A DNA stretch of 25,766 nucleotides, from positions 1 to 25,766 of the forward strand of contig JAVBPA010000088.1 of the NCBI GenBank assembly GCA_031549925.1, in the 5' to 3' direction. How positions within the stretch are numbered: position 1 is the stretch's first letter; every line of letters begins with the position of its first letter. The position numbers were made by a program, and so were the translations under genes. Below the pieces are notes generated by a model. The model was not told the DNA's origin and ran no database searches. It was given only the letters and a program-made list of their open reading frames with translations. Shown piece after piece: positions 6,886 through 14,651 of this stretch. Origin of the DNA: JAVBPA01 sp031549925 (lineage in GTDB: Bacteria; Bacillota; Clostridia; Oscillospirales; CAG-272).

Positions 6886-8229
6886 TTATATAATTTTTAT
6901 TTTCATCCAGCGTCTGCGTTTGTATCTCCATATAAAACAAACGGATCTCATAATCCAGTCGATTATCATTGCAATCCAAATGCCATATACTTCCATATTG
7001 AAATATAAACATAACAAATAACTGAATCCGATTCGGAATATCCACATGGAAAGCATAGATATAAGCATTGTATATTTTACATCTCCAGCCGCACGAAGCG
7101 AATTAGGAAGAGTAAATGCCACCGGCCAAACAATGGTAGTAAAAATGAAATATGTACGTAAAATTATAACCGATGATTTCATTGCTTCAGAGCTTATTTT
7201 ATATATAGATATTATTTGAGGTGTGAAAATGAATGATACAATGCTCAAAGCAGTCATCAGTATACAAGTGACGGACATTAATTTTTTTGTATATTTTATC
7301 GCATGTTCATAATAATTCGCACCGATACAGTGACCCACAACTGTAATCATAGCAAGACCTATCGCATTCCCGGGAATACATACGAGACCGGAAATATTAT
7401 TGCAAATCGCATTAGCCGTAATAGCAGTTATTCCGAAAGATGAAACAAGCGTTTGAAGCAGAAGTTTTCCGACTTGGAATAAACTGTTTTCAAGTCCGTT
7501 CGGAATTCCTATTTTTAGTATGTTTTTTATAGATTTAAAATCGAATTTTATTTTAAAAATATTTTCTATGTAAATATCGTTGTTTTTGTTTGTAAGCAAC
7601 AGAAGTATCAGCACACCTCCGATAATTCTTGATATAAGCGTAGCCCAGCCTGTTCCCGCAATTCCGATATTGAAAACATTAAGTAAAAGATAAATAGTTA
7701 CTATGTTTATTACATTGATTAAGAAAGATATAAAAAGAGGAACCCGGCTGTTGTTCTGCGAACGGAAAAGCGCGGCGCAGGCATTATAAATCGCAAGAAA
7801 GGGATAAGATGCGGCAGTAAGTACAAAATATATTGTAGCATTGTCCATGATATTTGCATCGACAGATCCGAAAATCACATATAAAATTTTTTGATTTAAT
7901 AACATAGCCGGTATTGCCAGTATTATTGCAATCACAGTGCTTACAATTATTAATTGTTTTGCGGAGGCATTAGCATTTTCGCGGTCGTTTTTTCCTAAAT
8001 ACTGAGAAGTGATAACAGCTCCGCCTGTAGCTAAAGCAGCAAATATTTGAATTAATAATATATTAATCGAATCTACAAGAGATATACCGGAAACAGCCGC
8101 GTCTCCGAGTCCGGAAACCATTATGATAGCGGTCATTCCTATCATATTTGATAAAAATTGTTCCAATATGAGGGGAATTATTAATTTAATTAAATCACGC
8201 CTTGAAAAAATTTCAGGTTTCTGCTCCAT
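6886..8229 (-). CDS. MATE family efflux transporter
   Basis: This 447-residue polytopic protein has about 12 hydrophobic helices in two similar halves, the size and pattern of the multidrug and toxin extrusion (MATE) family, which exports cationic compounds or other small molecules in exchange for Na+ or H+. Family-typical features are the opening RRDLIKLIIPLILEQFL, the helix-1/2 region with GDAAVSGISLVDSI (about 37-50), TGGAVITSQYLGKND (about 63-77), and the second-half INVINIVTIYLLLNVFNIGIAG-type helices. The C-terminus ends in a basic KRRRW stretch. The start has an aaggaa site and its own promoter. The substrate is not predictable. Confidence 0.92.
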   Translation of the reverse strand: MEQKPEIFSRRDLIKLIIPLILEQFLSNMIGMTAIIMVSGLGDAAVSGISLVDSINILLIQIFAALATGGAVITSQYLGKNDRENANASAKQLIIVSTVIAIILAIPAMLLNQKILYVIFGSVDANIMDNATIYFVLTAASYPFLAIYNACAALFRSQNNSRVPLFISFLINVINIVTIYLLLNVFNIGIAGTGWATLISRIIGGVLILLLLTNKNNDIYIENIFKIKFDFKSIKNILKIGIPNGLENSLFQVGKLLLQTLVSSFGITAITANAICNNISGLVCIPGNAIGLAMITVVGHCIGANYYEHAIKYTKKLMSVTCILMTALSIVSFIFTPQIISIYKISSEAMKSSVIILRTYFIFTTIVWPVAFTLPNSLRAAGDVKYTMLISMLSMWIFRIGFSYLLCLYFNMEVYGIWIAMIIDWIMRSVCFIWRYKRRRWMKIKII

Positions 8230-8262
8230 GAAAAGTTCCTTTTGAATTATTTTATATGTTTT

Positions 8263-8290
8263 ATTATATATTAATTTTTATAAATATCAA
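8263..8290 (-). promoter_or_regulatory. Sigma-A-type promoter of the MATE gene
   Basis: On the minus strand TTGATA and TATAAT are separated by 16 bp, about 35 nt before the start codon. The -10 is a perfect consensus, but background A/T content lowers the weight. Confidence 0.55.
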
Positions 8291-8532
8291 TGAATATAAA
8301 TTTTATTTTAGCATATTTATTAAATTTTTGAAAAAAATAATCTATTTATATTTTTTTTATAGTTCCTTAAATATAATAAATATTCATTTTCAGAATATAA
8401 TAATATCGATTATTTATTTAAATTTTGAATAAATATTGTTAAATATGTCTAATTATTTATAATATTGTAACATAATATATGTAAAATAAAATATTTTCAA
8501 AAGATTGATATAGATAATTTTAGTAAAATAGC

Positions 8533-8561
8533 TTGACTTTATTTATTCTTTGATATATTAT
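8533..8561 (+). promoter_or_regulatory. Sigma-A-type promoter of the lipoprotein cluster
   Basis: TTGACT and TATTAT are separated by 17 bp, ending 34 nt before the first lipoprotein ATG. No comparable promoter is evident before the second or third gene, so it may drive all three. Confidence 0.6.
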
Positions 8562-8595
8562 GTTTATATAATTCAAAGAGAGGATGGTTTTACCA

Positions 8596-9273
8596 ATGGC
8601 AAAAAGAATCCTGGCATTACTTTTGTGTTTAACTTTGCTTACGTTTGTTTTTGCAGCTTGCGGAGACAAAGAAGAAGGCGACGACGAAACAACAACGGCA
8701 GCTGACAATAGTGCAGCAGATACAACCACAAAAGCAGCGGAAACCACAACAAAGGCAGCGGAAACCACAACAAAAGCGCCCGAAACAACAACTGTTCCCA
8801 AAGAATATGAATACACAACAGTATTCGAATTAAACTTTGCGACAATGGCAGACGGTGCGGCACCCTTTACAACGAATTTAATAGAAAATTTACGTATTGA
8901 AGGCGGATTATTAAAAGGAACAGGAACAGGCGGAGACCCGTTCATGGCATACAGCGGCGGAGATGTAAGCTTTGCGGCTGACACCGTTCAGGAAATAGAA
9001 ATAAAATTGAAAAACTACTCGGTAGATTACTCTTTCCAATTATTCTTTACAACTGATACAGTTAGCTGGTCCGAAGGCGCTTCAATAAAATATCCGCTCG
9101 ATTATTCAGGCGATGACGGCGACAAAAACGACTGGAATATAATCAAAATCGATCCGACAGAATCTGCTGACTGGGCAGGAACTATTACAAACTTCAGACT
9201 AGACCCCTCATCAGCAGAAGGCGATATTGAAGTTGAATATGTAAAATTCTTAACCAAAACAGAAAAAGCTTAA
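8596..9273 (+). CDS. Tandem paralogous lipoprotein 1, beta-sandwich domain
   Basis: This 225-residue predicted lipoprotein has a basic start MAKR, a hydrophobic core and a lipobox ending FAAC (Cys22), then an acidic GDKEEGDDE tether. A Thr/Ala/Lys linker follows with a 7-residue repeat (TTTKAAE, about 43-67; 21-bp DNA period at 8722-8793). The C-terminal part, about 150 residues, is rich in alternating strands and ends WAGTITNFRLDPSSAEGD(I/F)EVEYVKF. That ending resembles the close of carbohydrate-binding beta-sandwich modules, but this is inference from pattern only. The ATG used is 12 nt after gagagg; an in-frame ATG abutting that site is too close. First of three paralogs in one probable operon. 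Function unknown; extracytoplasmic glycan or ligand binding is the best guess. Confidence 0.8.
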   Translation: MAKRILALLLCLTLLTFVFAACGDKEEGDDETTTAADNSAADTTTKAAETTTKAAETTTKAPETTTVPKEYEYTTVFELNFATMADGAAPFTTNLIENLRIEGGLLKGTGTGGDPFMAYSGGDVSFAADTVQEIEIKLKNYSVDYSFQLFFTTDTVSWSEGASIKYPLDYSGDDGDKNDWNIIKIDPTESADWAGTITNFRLDPSSAEGDIEVEYVKFLTKTEKA

Positions 9274-9392
9274 TTATTTTTAATTTTATCATTATGAGTA
9301 AAGCTTAATTTATTATTTTTATTAGAACATTATTAAATATATCATTATGAAGGAGAGGGATTGGGGAAAAATAAAAAAGGAGATTTTTAGAA

Positions 9393-10076
9393 ATGAAATT
9401 AACAAAAATTTTGGCGTTATTACTGATAGCGGTATTTGTACTCTCACCATTGGCAGCTTGCGGGGATAAAGAAGAAGGCGACGACGAAACAACCACAGCT
9501 TCAAATGAGGATTCCAAAGAAGAAACAACAACCAAGGCACAAGAAACAACCACAAAAGCTCCGGAAACAACGACTGTAGAAGAAACGACAACAGCAAAAA
9601 AAGAATATGAATACACGACAGTAAAAGAAATAAACTTTACGACAATGGCAGATGGTGCGGCTCCGTTTGAAGCAGTTAATACGGATAATTTACGTATTGA
9701 AGGCGGATTATTAAAAGGAACAGGCACAAACGGCGACCCCAATATAGCTTACAACGGCGGAGATATTAGTTTCGCGGCCGATACCGTTCAGGAAATTGAA
9801 ATAAAATTAAAGAACTATTCGGTAGATTACTCTTTCCAGCTTTTCTTCACAACTGATACTGTGTCATGGTCTGAAGGAGCGTCGGTAAAATATGTACTCG
9901 ATTATTCGGGTGATGACGGCGACAAAAATGACTGGAACATAATCAAAATCGACCCGACAGAATCCGCTGATTGGGTAGGCACAATTACAAACTTCAGACT
10001 CGACCCGTCATCAGCAGAGGGTGATTTTGAAGTTGAATATGTAAAATTCTTAACTAAAACTGAAAAAGCATCATAA
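9393..10076 (+). CDS. Tandem paralogous lipoprotein 2, beta-sandwich domain
   Basis: This 227-residue paralog of the preceding gene has signal MKLTKILALLLIAVFVLSPLAAC with a textbook LAAC lipobox (Cys23). Its signal sequence matches gene 3 and not gene 1. Its linker differs from both: only two TTTKA units (9525-9593), an acidic SNEDSKEE insert and a VEETTTAKK end. The C-terminal domain is closest to gene 1 in the TMADGAAPF and YSFQLFFTTDTVSWSEGAS segments. A good aaaggag site precedes the ATG. The 119-nt gap from gene 1 contains a partly duplicated copy of gene 1's 3' end (aagcttaat ... tatcattatga twice). No enzymatic motif is visible. Confidence 0.8.
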   Translation: MKLTKILALLLIAVFVLSPLAACGDKEEGDDETTTASNEDSKEETTTKAQETTTKAPETTTVEETTTAKKEYEYTTVKEINFTTMADGAAPFEAVNTDNLRIEGGLLKGTGTNGDPNIAYNGGDISFAADTVQEIEIKLKNYSVDYSFQLFFTTDTVSWSEGASVKYVLDYSGDDGDKNDWNIIKIDPTESADWVGTITNFRLDPSSAEGDFEVEYVKFLTKTEKAS

Positions 10077-10100
10077 TATAAAAACAAGGAGTTCATATAA

Positions 10101-10781
10101 ATGAAACTGACTAAAATATTAGCGTTATTATTAATCGCGGTATTTGTTTTATCACCTCTGGCAGCATGCGGGGATAAAGAAGAGGGCGACGACGAAACAA
10201 CAACGGCAGCTGACAACAGCGCAGCGGATACAACCACAAAAGCAGCTGAAACAACAACAAAAGCAGCTGAAACAACAACAAAAGCCCCTGAAACTACAAC
10301 CGCAAAAAAAGAATATGAATATACAACAGTATTTGAATTGGATTTTTCTAAAAAAGAAGACGGCGCAGCTCCCTTTGCAACAAACAATGTAGCTGATTTA
10401 CGCATTGAAGGCGGATTGTTAAAAGGTACCGGAACAAGCGGAGACCCGCATATACCTTATAACGGCGGAGACGTAAGTTTCCCGGCTGACAGCGTTCAGG
10501 AAATACAAATAAAACTGAAAAACTATTCTGTAGATTACGCTTTCCAGTTCTTCTTCACAACTGATACTGTATCATGGTCTGAAAGCGCTTCTGTAAGATG
10601 GACACTTGATTATTCTGGTGATGACGGCGACAAGAACGATTGGAATATAATCATACTTGACCCGACAGAATCCGTAGACTGGGCAGGAACTATCACAAAC
10701 TTCAGACTTGACCCCTCATCAGCAGAAGGCGATTTTGAAGTTGAATATGTAAAATTCTTATCCAAAACAGAAAAAGCATAA
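10101..10781 (+). CDS. Tandem paralogous lipoprotein 3, beta-sandwich domain
   Basis: This 226-residue third paralog is a mosaic. The signal peptide is identical to that of gene 2 (LAAC lipobox, Cys23), while the linker AADNSAADTTTKAAE and its three-unit 21-bp repeat (10230-10301) follow gene 1. The C-terminal domain is the most diverged of the three, with FSKKEDGAAPF, YAFQFFF and SESASVRWTLDY in place of the shared forms, but keeps NYSVDY, DYSGDDGDKNDWNII and the FRLDPSSAEGDFEVEYVKF ending. It lies 24 nt after gene 2 with an aaggag site, so co-transcription is likely. An intrinsic terminator follows. The repeated retention of an intact lipobox and ending implies all three are functional. Confidence 0.8.
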   Translation: MKLTKILALLLIAVFVLSPLAACGDKEEGDDETTTAADNSAADTTTKAAETTTKAAETTTKAPETTTAKKEYEYTTVFELDFSKKEDGAAPFATNNVADLRIEGGLLKGTGTSGDPHIPYNGGDVSFPADSVQEIQIKLKNYSVDYAFQFFFTTDTVSWSESASVRWTLDYSGDDGDKNDWNIIILDPTESVDWAGTITNFRLDPSSAEGDFEVEYVKFLSKTEKA

Positions 10782-10802
10782 ACAAAAATTATAACAAAAA
10801 TG

Positions 10803-10835
10803 AAAGCGGGGTTTTATAACACCCGCTTTTGTTGT
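10803..10835 (+). terminator. Intrinsic terminator of the lipoprotein cluster
   Basis: AAAGCGGG pairs with CCCGCTTT across a 11-nt loop, followed by tgttgtata. The T-run is interrupted, so efficiency may be moderate. An in-frame ATG within the hairpin is not used as the next gene's start. Confidence 0.65.
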
Positions 10836-10895
10836 ATACTTCATTATTTAAGCAAAATAAAAATTTATAAAAAACAGCAAAAAGGTAAATACAAA

Positions 10896-11588
10896 ATGAA
10901 AAGATCTGAAATAAATAAAATTCTGCGTGAAGCCGATGAATTTTTTAAAAAAATGAATTTCAGGCTTCCGCCGTTTGCATATTTTACAAAAGAAGAATGG
11001 GAACAAAAAATCAAGAGCGAAGAATATTCAGAAATAATAGATAATTCACTCGGTTGGGATATAACCGATTTCGGGTCGGGTGATTACGAAAAAATCGGAT
11101 TATTTTTGTTTACTGTACGCAACGGAAATTACGGTGACGCAAAATATCCGAAACCATATGCCGAAAAAATAATGATAGTAAAAGAAAATCAAATAACTCC
11201 GTATCATTTTCACACAAAAAAGATGGAGGATATTATCAACCGCGGAGGCGGGAATCTGCTTATCAAGCTATATAACAGCGACTCCGAAAAAAAATTTGCA
11301 AATTCCGATGTTACAATCTACAAAGACGGAAGAAAATACAGCGGTGAAGCGGGAAGTATTGTTGTGCTTACACCGGGTGAAAGCATAACTTTAACTCAAG
11401 GGCTTTATCATCAATTTTGGGGCGAAGAGGGATCCGGTAAGGTTTTGGTAGGTGAAGTTTCGCAGGTAAACGACGACAGAACAGATAACTGTTTTTATAA
11501 ACCCGCAGGAAGATTTCCCGCCATATTGGAAGATGAACCTCCCTTATATCTTTTAGGTCAAGACCTATTTTCAATAAACCATAAATAA
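10896..11588 (+). CDS. D-lyxose ketol-isomerase family protein (cupin, DUF1498)
   Basis: This 230-residue protein matches the D-lyxose/D-mannose isomerase family of the cupin fold, which interconverts D-lyxose and D-xylulose (or mannose and fructose) with a Mn2+ ion. Metal ligands are visible as TPYHFHTKKMED (His104, His106, Glu111) and GLYHQFW (His172), and the family-typical INRGGGNL follows the first ligand set. Length agrees with the ~230-residue DUF1498 branch, not the shorter YdaE branch. The start ATG has an aaaaggt site 7 nt upstream; a 32-residue upstream extension in the same frame would run through the preceding terminator and is rejected. The repeat element downstream begins at the stop codon itself. 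Confidence 0.85.
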   Translation: MKRSEINKILREADEFFKKMNFRLPPFAYFTKEEWEQKIKSEEYSEIIDNSLGWDITDFGSGDYEKIGLFLFTVRNGNYGDAKYPKPYAEKIMIVKENQITPYHFHTKKMEDIINRGGGNLLIKLYNSDSEKKFANSDVTIYKDGRKYSGEAGSIVVLTPGESITLTQGLYHQFWGEEGSGKVLVGEVSQVNDDRTDNCFYKPAGRFPAILEDEPPLYLLGQDLFSINHK

Positions 11589-11757
11589 CAAAAGTTTTGC
11601 GGAGGCGTGGGATACGCAGCTTTTCTGCGATAAAAGCGGCTTTTCTCCGAAAAGCCTGGCAAAAAAGTTTATTTCACAAAAGTTTTGCGGAGCTTTTTCA
11701 AAAGCGACCGTACCCCCGCATCCCCGTACCTCAGCATCCCCGTACCCCGCATCCCCG
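11588..11757 (+). repeat. Dispersed repeat, copy R3 (A-D-A-C-tail)
   Basis: Box A occurs twice (11588-11602, 11676-11690). Between them lies module D, with the perfect hairpin GGCTTTTC-tcc-GAAAAGCC (11638-11656) and cctggcaaaaaa. Box C (11699-11716) and a tail of gcatccccgtacc units (11718-11757) follow. Box B is absent. The first A overlaps the final base of the upstream stop codon, and the tail ends 1 nt before the DUF1015 stop, so the element fills the entire convergent gap. Confidence 0.85.
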
Positions 11758-11758
11758 T

Positions 11759-12955
11759 TTATTTTATAAACCGGGCTTCCATATAATAACGTTTTCCGGC
11801 GGCTTCTCCCATAGAAAAAGCTTTTCTGGGGAGAACTCCGTCTTTTTTTATTATATTGAAAAGTTCGTTTTTATCAATTCCGTCAAATACAAATCCGACG
11901 CAGTTTTCAATCTCAGCCAGCTTCCGAACTACATCTTCTCCGTGAATATAATCGATTTTAACATTCGGATTTTTTTCTATATACTCATCTAAATAATTTT
12001 GCAGCAAACCTACAGGAAAACCTTCCAAATAAAAAGTTTCTTTTATATTTTTTGATATAAATTCAACCGCGTTATAATTATTTTTTTTAGTTTTACTGAA
12101 TTTGCTTTTCATATCTTCACATAAAGCCGAAGAATCAACACCGGTTAAAATTCTGTAAATCGGTTCGAATACAAGCGCATCGTCATGTATGTTAACAACT
12201 TCAACCAAAGCGTTTCTTGATAATTCGGATGGTGAAAGTTCATAACAAGCTTTTGCTGTCGCAAGCGAATGATTTCCGTCTCCCACGGCTAAAAACAGCG
12301 GATCATCACCCTCGTTGAAAACCGACATTGCATTAATTATATTTTTTTGATTTTCCTTGTTTATCAGATATCCGGTTATATGACCTCCGCCGAGCATTAA
12401 ATCAAAATCATAAAGCTTTTGCATTTCATCTTTTTTTGCGGCAAGAGGTTCTATAACACTTCTTTTTGCATCATCCAGAAGCATCATAACATGAGGTAAT
12501 TCTATTTTCGCATCACGGCGGATTTTTACTCTGGGCGGTATACGTTCAAGCACCGTTCCCTCAGTCGCTCTGATTTTTGCTTTCTTTTCGGGATGAAAAT
12601 CGTATTCCAATAAATCTATGGCTCCAACAATACCGCATCTGACCGCTCCGTCCGGCAATTTTCTTTCTATATATATCATAGCATTTTCATATAAATCAAA
12701 AATTCCGTCTTTTATATATTTATCCATAGCTTCGTTTATTTCATCGACTTTTTTTGAAATATCGCCCTCCAGATAAATCTCCGGCAATACCAAACGCAAA
12801 GCGGAATAAGAATTTCCCGCAATTTTATCGGCTTCTTCCCAATATTCCCGCTGGGATGTAAATTGATCACATGCTACAACAGCGTATTTTTCATGAGGCG
12901 CGGTTTCATTTTTCGGCAATAATATATCAGCCGCGAAAAAAGGTATTTTATTCAT
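11759..12955 (-). CDS. DUF1015 family protein
   Basis: This 398-residue protein is of the DUF1015 family, full length for the family. Recognisable elements are the N-terminal PFFAADILLP, the ACDQFTSQREYW segment (about 29-40), LMLDDAKRS, and the family hallmark FLAVGDGNHSLATAKACYE (about 220-238). In many bacteria DUF1015 genes lie beside serine-biosynthesis genes; no such neighbour is present here. It is the last gene of a three-gene minus-strand operon, 26 nt after the BadF/NagK-like kinase, with a gggag site before its ATG. The biochemical function is not established to my knowledge, so none is assigned. Confidence 0.88.
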   Translation of the reverse strand: MNKIPFFAADILLPKNETAPHEKYAVVACDQFTSQREYWEEADKIAGNSYSALRLVLPEIYLEGDISKKVDEINEAMDKYIKDGIFDLYENAMIYIERKLPDGAVRCGIVGAIDLLEYDFHPEKKAKIRATEGTVLERIPPRVKIRRDAKIELPHVMMLLDDAKRSVIEPLAAKKDEMQKLYDFDLMLGGGHITGYLINKENQKNIINAMSVFNEGDDPLFLAVGDGNHSLATAKACYELSPSELSRNALVEVVNIHDDALVFEPIYRILTGVDSSALCEDMKSKFSKTKKNNYNAVEFISKNIKETFYLEGFPVGLLQNYLDEYIEKNPNVKIDYIHGEDVVRKLAEIENCVGFVFDGIDKNELFNIIKKDGVLPRKAFSMGEAAGKRYYMEARFIK

Positions 12956-12981
12956 TGATTTTAAACTCCCATATAAATTTT

Positions 12982-13923
12982 CTAAAATGAATTTATAAAA
13001 TTATCACGCAAAGATTCATCAATTTTCAAACCGTAATTTTTAATAGCTTCAAAAACAGCTCCGAAAACCGGATCGGTTGGAAGAGGAGAGAAGACAACAT
13101 CATCCAAAACAAATTTTTTGAGGGATGTCAATGCTTCCTCATTTTTAAATATACCGCCGCCGAGAGCAACGGAAACAGGGAAGTGTTCATAATCAAAATG
13201 CTTTTTTGCCGCCGATATCAGCTCATGGACAGCAAACATATTTTCGTCAATTATCTTTTTTGCCGTATTATCTCCCAAAGCCGAAGCTTCGAATACAATC
13301 GATGAAAGTCCCGCTATATCCGATATACTGCTTTTATATATTCTTTCCATGTCAAGCTGGATAGGTTTTCCGAATTTTTCTTCATAAAGCTTTGATATAA
13401 GGGTTTTATCACCGCGTCCGTCAAAAGCTCTTACCGCCGCGTTTAAGCAGCACCTTCCTATATCGTAACCGCTGCCGTATAAATCGATATAATAACCCCA
13501 TCCGCCTATTTGAATAAATTTATTATCTATTCTGACAAAACAAGCCGAGCCTGTACCTGAAATAATACCGATTCCGTTATTTAAAAGCAGACCGCAGTTC
13601 AATATGTTTATTGCGTCAACTCCGTTATTTATTAAAACATCATCCGAAAAAAACTGTTTTATTATGTCAAATATCAAGCTTTGGTATGTAATTCCTCCGG
13701 CTAGCCCCGCATATACCGAAACGATTTCAGAAACCTTTACTCCGGATTTTTCGATAACTTCCGAAAATAATCCGTGTAGAATTTCTAAAACTTCGTCATA
13801 TGAAGAAGAAGATAAATTAGTAGGACCTCCTGTTGCTTTCGATAAAACAAAACCGGTATCTTCGCAGAGTACGGCTTTAGTTTTTGTCGCTCCCCCGTCA
13901 ATACCGATGAAATATTTTTTCAT
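12982..13923 (-). CDS. BadF/BadG/NagK-like ATPase (N-acetylglucosamine kinase family)
   Basis: This 313-residue ASKHA-fold kinase has an N-terminal phosphate-1 loop IGIDGGATKTKAVL (about 5-18), a central ADENOSINE-site-type IGIISGTGSACFVR (about 116-129), a conserved GGWGYYIDLYGSGYDIG (about 136-152), and a C-terminal VALGGGIFKN (about 252-261). These features are typical of the BadF/BadG/BcrA/BcrD family branch that includes N-acetylglucosamine kinases, which phosphorylate amino sugars recovered from cell-wall turnover or diet. Absence of the Cys-rich iron-sulfur partner and the soluble sugar-kinase pattern favour a GlcNAc-kinase-like role over benzoyl-CoA reductase activation. It lies between GNAT and DUF1015 with short gaps; a ggag site precedes the ATG. 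Confidence 0.85.
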   Translation of the reverse strand: MKKYFIGIDGGATKTKAVLCEDTGFVLSKATGGPTNLSSSSYDEVLEILHGLFSEVIEKSGVKVSEIVSVYAGLAGGITYQSLIFDIIKQFFSDDVLINNGVDAINILNCGLLLNNGIGIISGTGSACFVRIDNKFIQIGGWGYYIDLYGSGYDIGRCCLNAAVRAFDGRGDKTLISKLYEEKFGKPIQLDMERIYKSSISDIAGLSSIVFEASALGDNTAKKIIDENMFAVHELISAAKKHFDYEHFPVSVALGGGIFKNEEALTSLKKFVLDDVVFSPLPTDPVFGAVFEAIKNYGLKIDESLRDNFINSF

Positions 13924-13944
13924 TTAATAATATACTCCGCAAAT

Positions 13945-14478
13945 TTATTTTATAATATATTCATAAGCTAATCTTTCTGTGCTGCTGCTGTAATCCGACG
14001 GAAGATAAATAATACCGCAGTATTCATAACCGTTTTTTTGAAGCATTGTTCTCATCGGAATATTGTCTCTGTGCGTGTCAATCCGGATTGATATCCTGTT
14101 ATCATTTTCAGCGATTTTAACAGCCTGTGATAAAATAAACGAAGCAGCTCCCATTCTTTTAACATCATCGGCAACCGCTATACGGTGAACGGCAACATAA
14201 TTATTTCCGCAAGTTTTCCAAGAACCCTCATAAATTTTATTATAAGTCGGTTCAATACCGCAAATAATTGCGGCTGTTGCGATAACCGATTGTTTTGTTC
14301 CAAAAAGTTCTTTTACAACATAGGAAGTATTGCTTTGAATATCGAAAAGAAGCGATTCTTCATTCGGATAACCCTCCTGCCATTGATTCACTCCGCGTTC
14401 GCGCAATGAGTTTTTTGCCTGACTGAAAATTTCGAGAACCTTTTCGATATCTTTATTTTGCGTATGACATAATATCAT
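13945..14478 (-). CDS. GNAT family N-acetyltransferase
   Basis: This 177-residue acetyltransferase has the GNAT core: strand beta4 VAVHRIAVADDVKRMGAASFIL (about 92-113), where the acetyl-CoA pyrophosphate loop normally reads Q/RxxGxG/A (here KRMGAA), then RIDTHRDNIPMRTMLQKNGYEYCGIIYL (about 138-165), a typical motif-B ending. The N-terminal QWQEGYPNEESLLFDI is common in clostridial members annotated only as GNAT acetyltransferases. The substrate is unknown. It is the first gene of the operon, directly after a strong promoter, with an aaaggt site; the next gene starts 21 nt downstream. Confidence 0.88.
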   Translation of the reverse strand: MILCHTQNKDIEKVLEIFSQAKNSLRERGVNQWQEGYPNEESLLFDIQSNTSYVVKELFGTKQSVIATAAIICGIEPTYNKIYEGSWKTCGNNYVAVHRIAVADDVKRMGAASFILSQAVKIAENDNRISIRIDTHRDNIPMRTMLQKNGYEYCGIIYLPSDYSSSTERLAYEYIIK

Positions 14479-14535
14479 ATAACTACCTTTTTATAATACG
14501 AATAAATTTATAAATCCAAGCCCGCAACAGAATAT

Positions 14536-14564
14536 ATGATATCATATTTATGAATTATTGTCAA
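14536..14564 (-). promoter_or_regulatory. Sigma-A-type promoter of the GNAT-kinase-DUF1015 operon
   Basis: On the minus strand TTGACA (perfect) and TATCAT are separated by 17 bp, about 57 nt before the GNAT start. It lies immediately downstream of the SLH gene's terminator hairpin. Confidence 0.7.
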
Positions 14565-14568
14565 TAAA

Positions 14569-14628
14569 ATACCGTGTCTTTATCAAACACCAAGCATCAA
14601 ATATCATGATGAAGTAAAAACACGGTAT
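14569..14628 (-). terminator. Long-armed inverted repeat, probable SLH-gene terminator
   Basis: ATACCGTGTCTTTA and TAAAAACACGGTAT form a 14-bp stem with one mismatch and a 32-nt A/T loop. On the minus strand it starts 24 nt after the SLH-protein stop codon and ends in ttttatt, so it can terminate that gene. The loop is long for a classical terminator. Confidence 0.5.
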
Positions 14629-14651
14629 ATAACTTTATAAGGTCTTAAAAA

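Larger units (their letters stand above)
8230..8595. other. A/T-rich divergent intergenic region
   Basis: This 366-bp gap between divergent genes is very A/T-rich. Apart from one promoter at each end I see no coding frame, RNA signature or family repeat in it. Confidence 0.7.

Noticed and set aside
8520..10405. Long minus-strand open frames rich in Val/Ser (for example 8520-8984, 9305-9742, 9902-10405) opposite the lipoprotein genes
   Set aside because: They are antisense shadows of the Thr/Ala/Lys linker codons, recur at the same place in each paralog, and have no ribosome sites or recognisable domains.
10800..10895. 32-residue N-terminal extension of the D-lyxose isomerase
   Set aside because: It would be encoded by the preceding terminator hairpin; the family N-terminus and the ribosome site fit the ATG at 10896.
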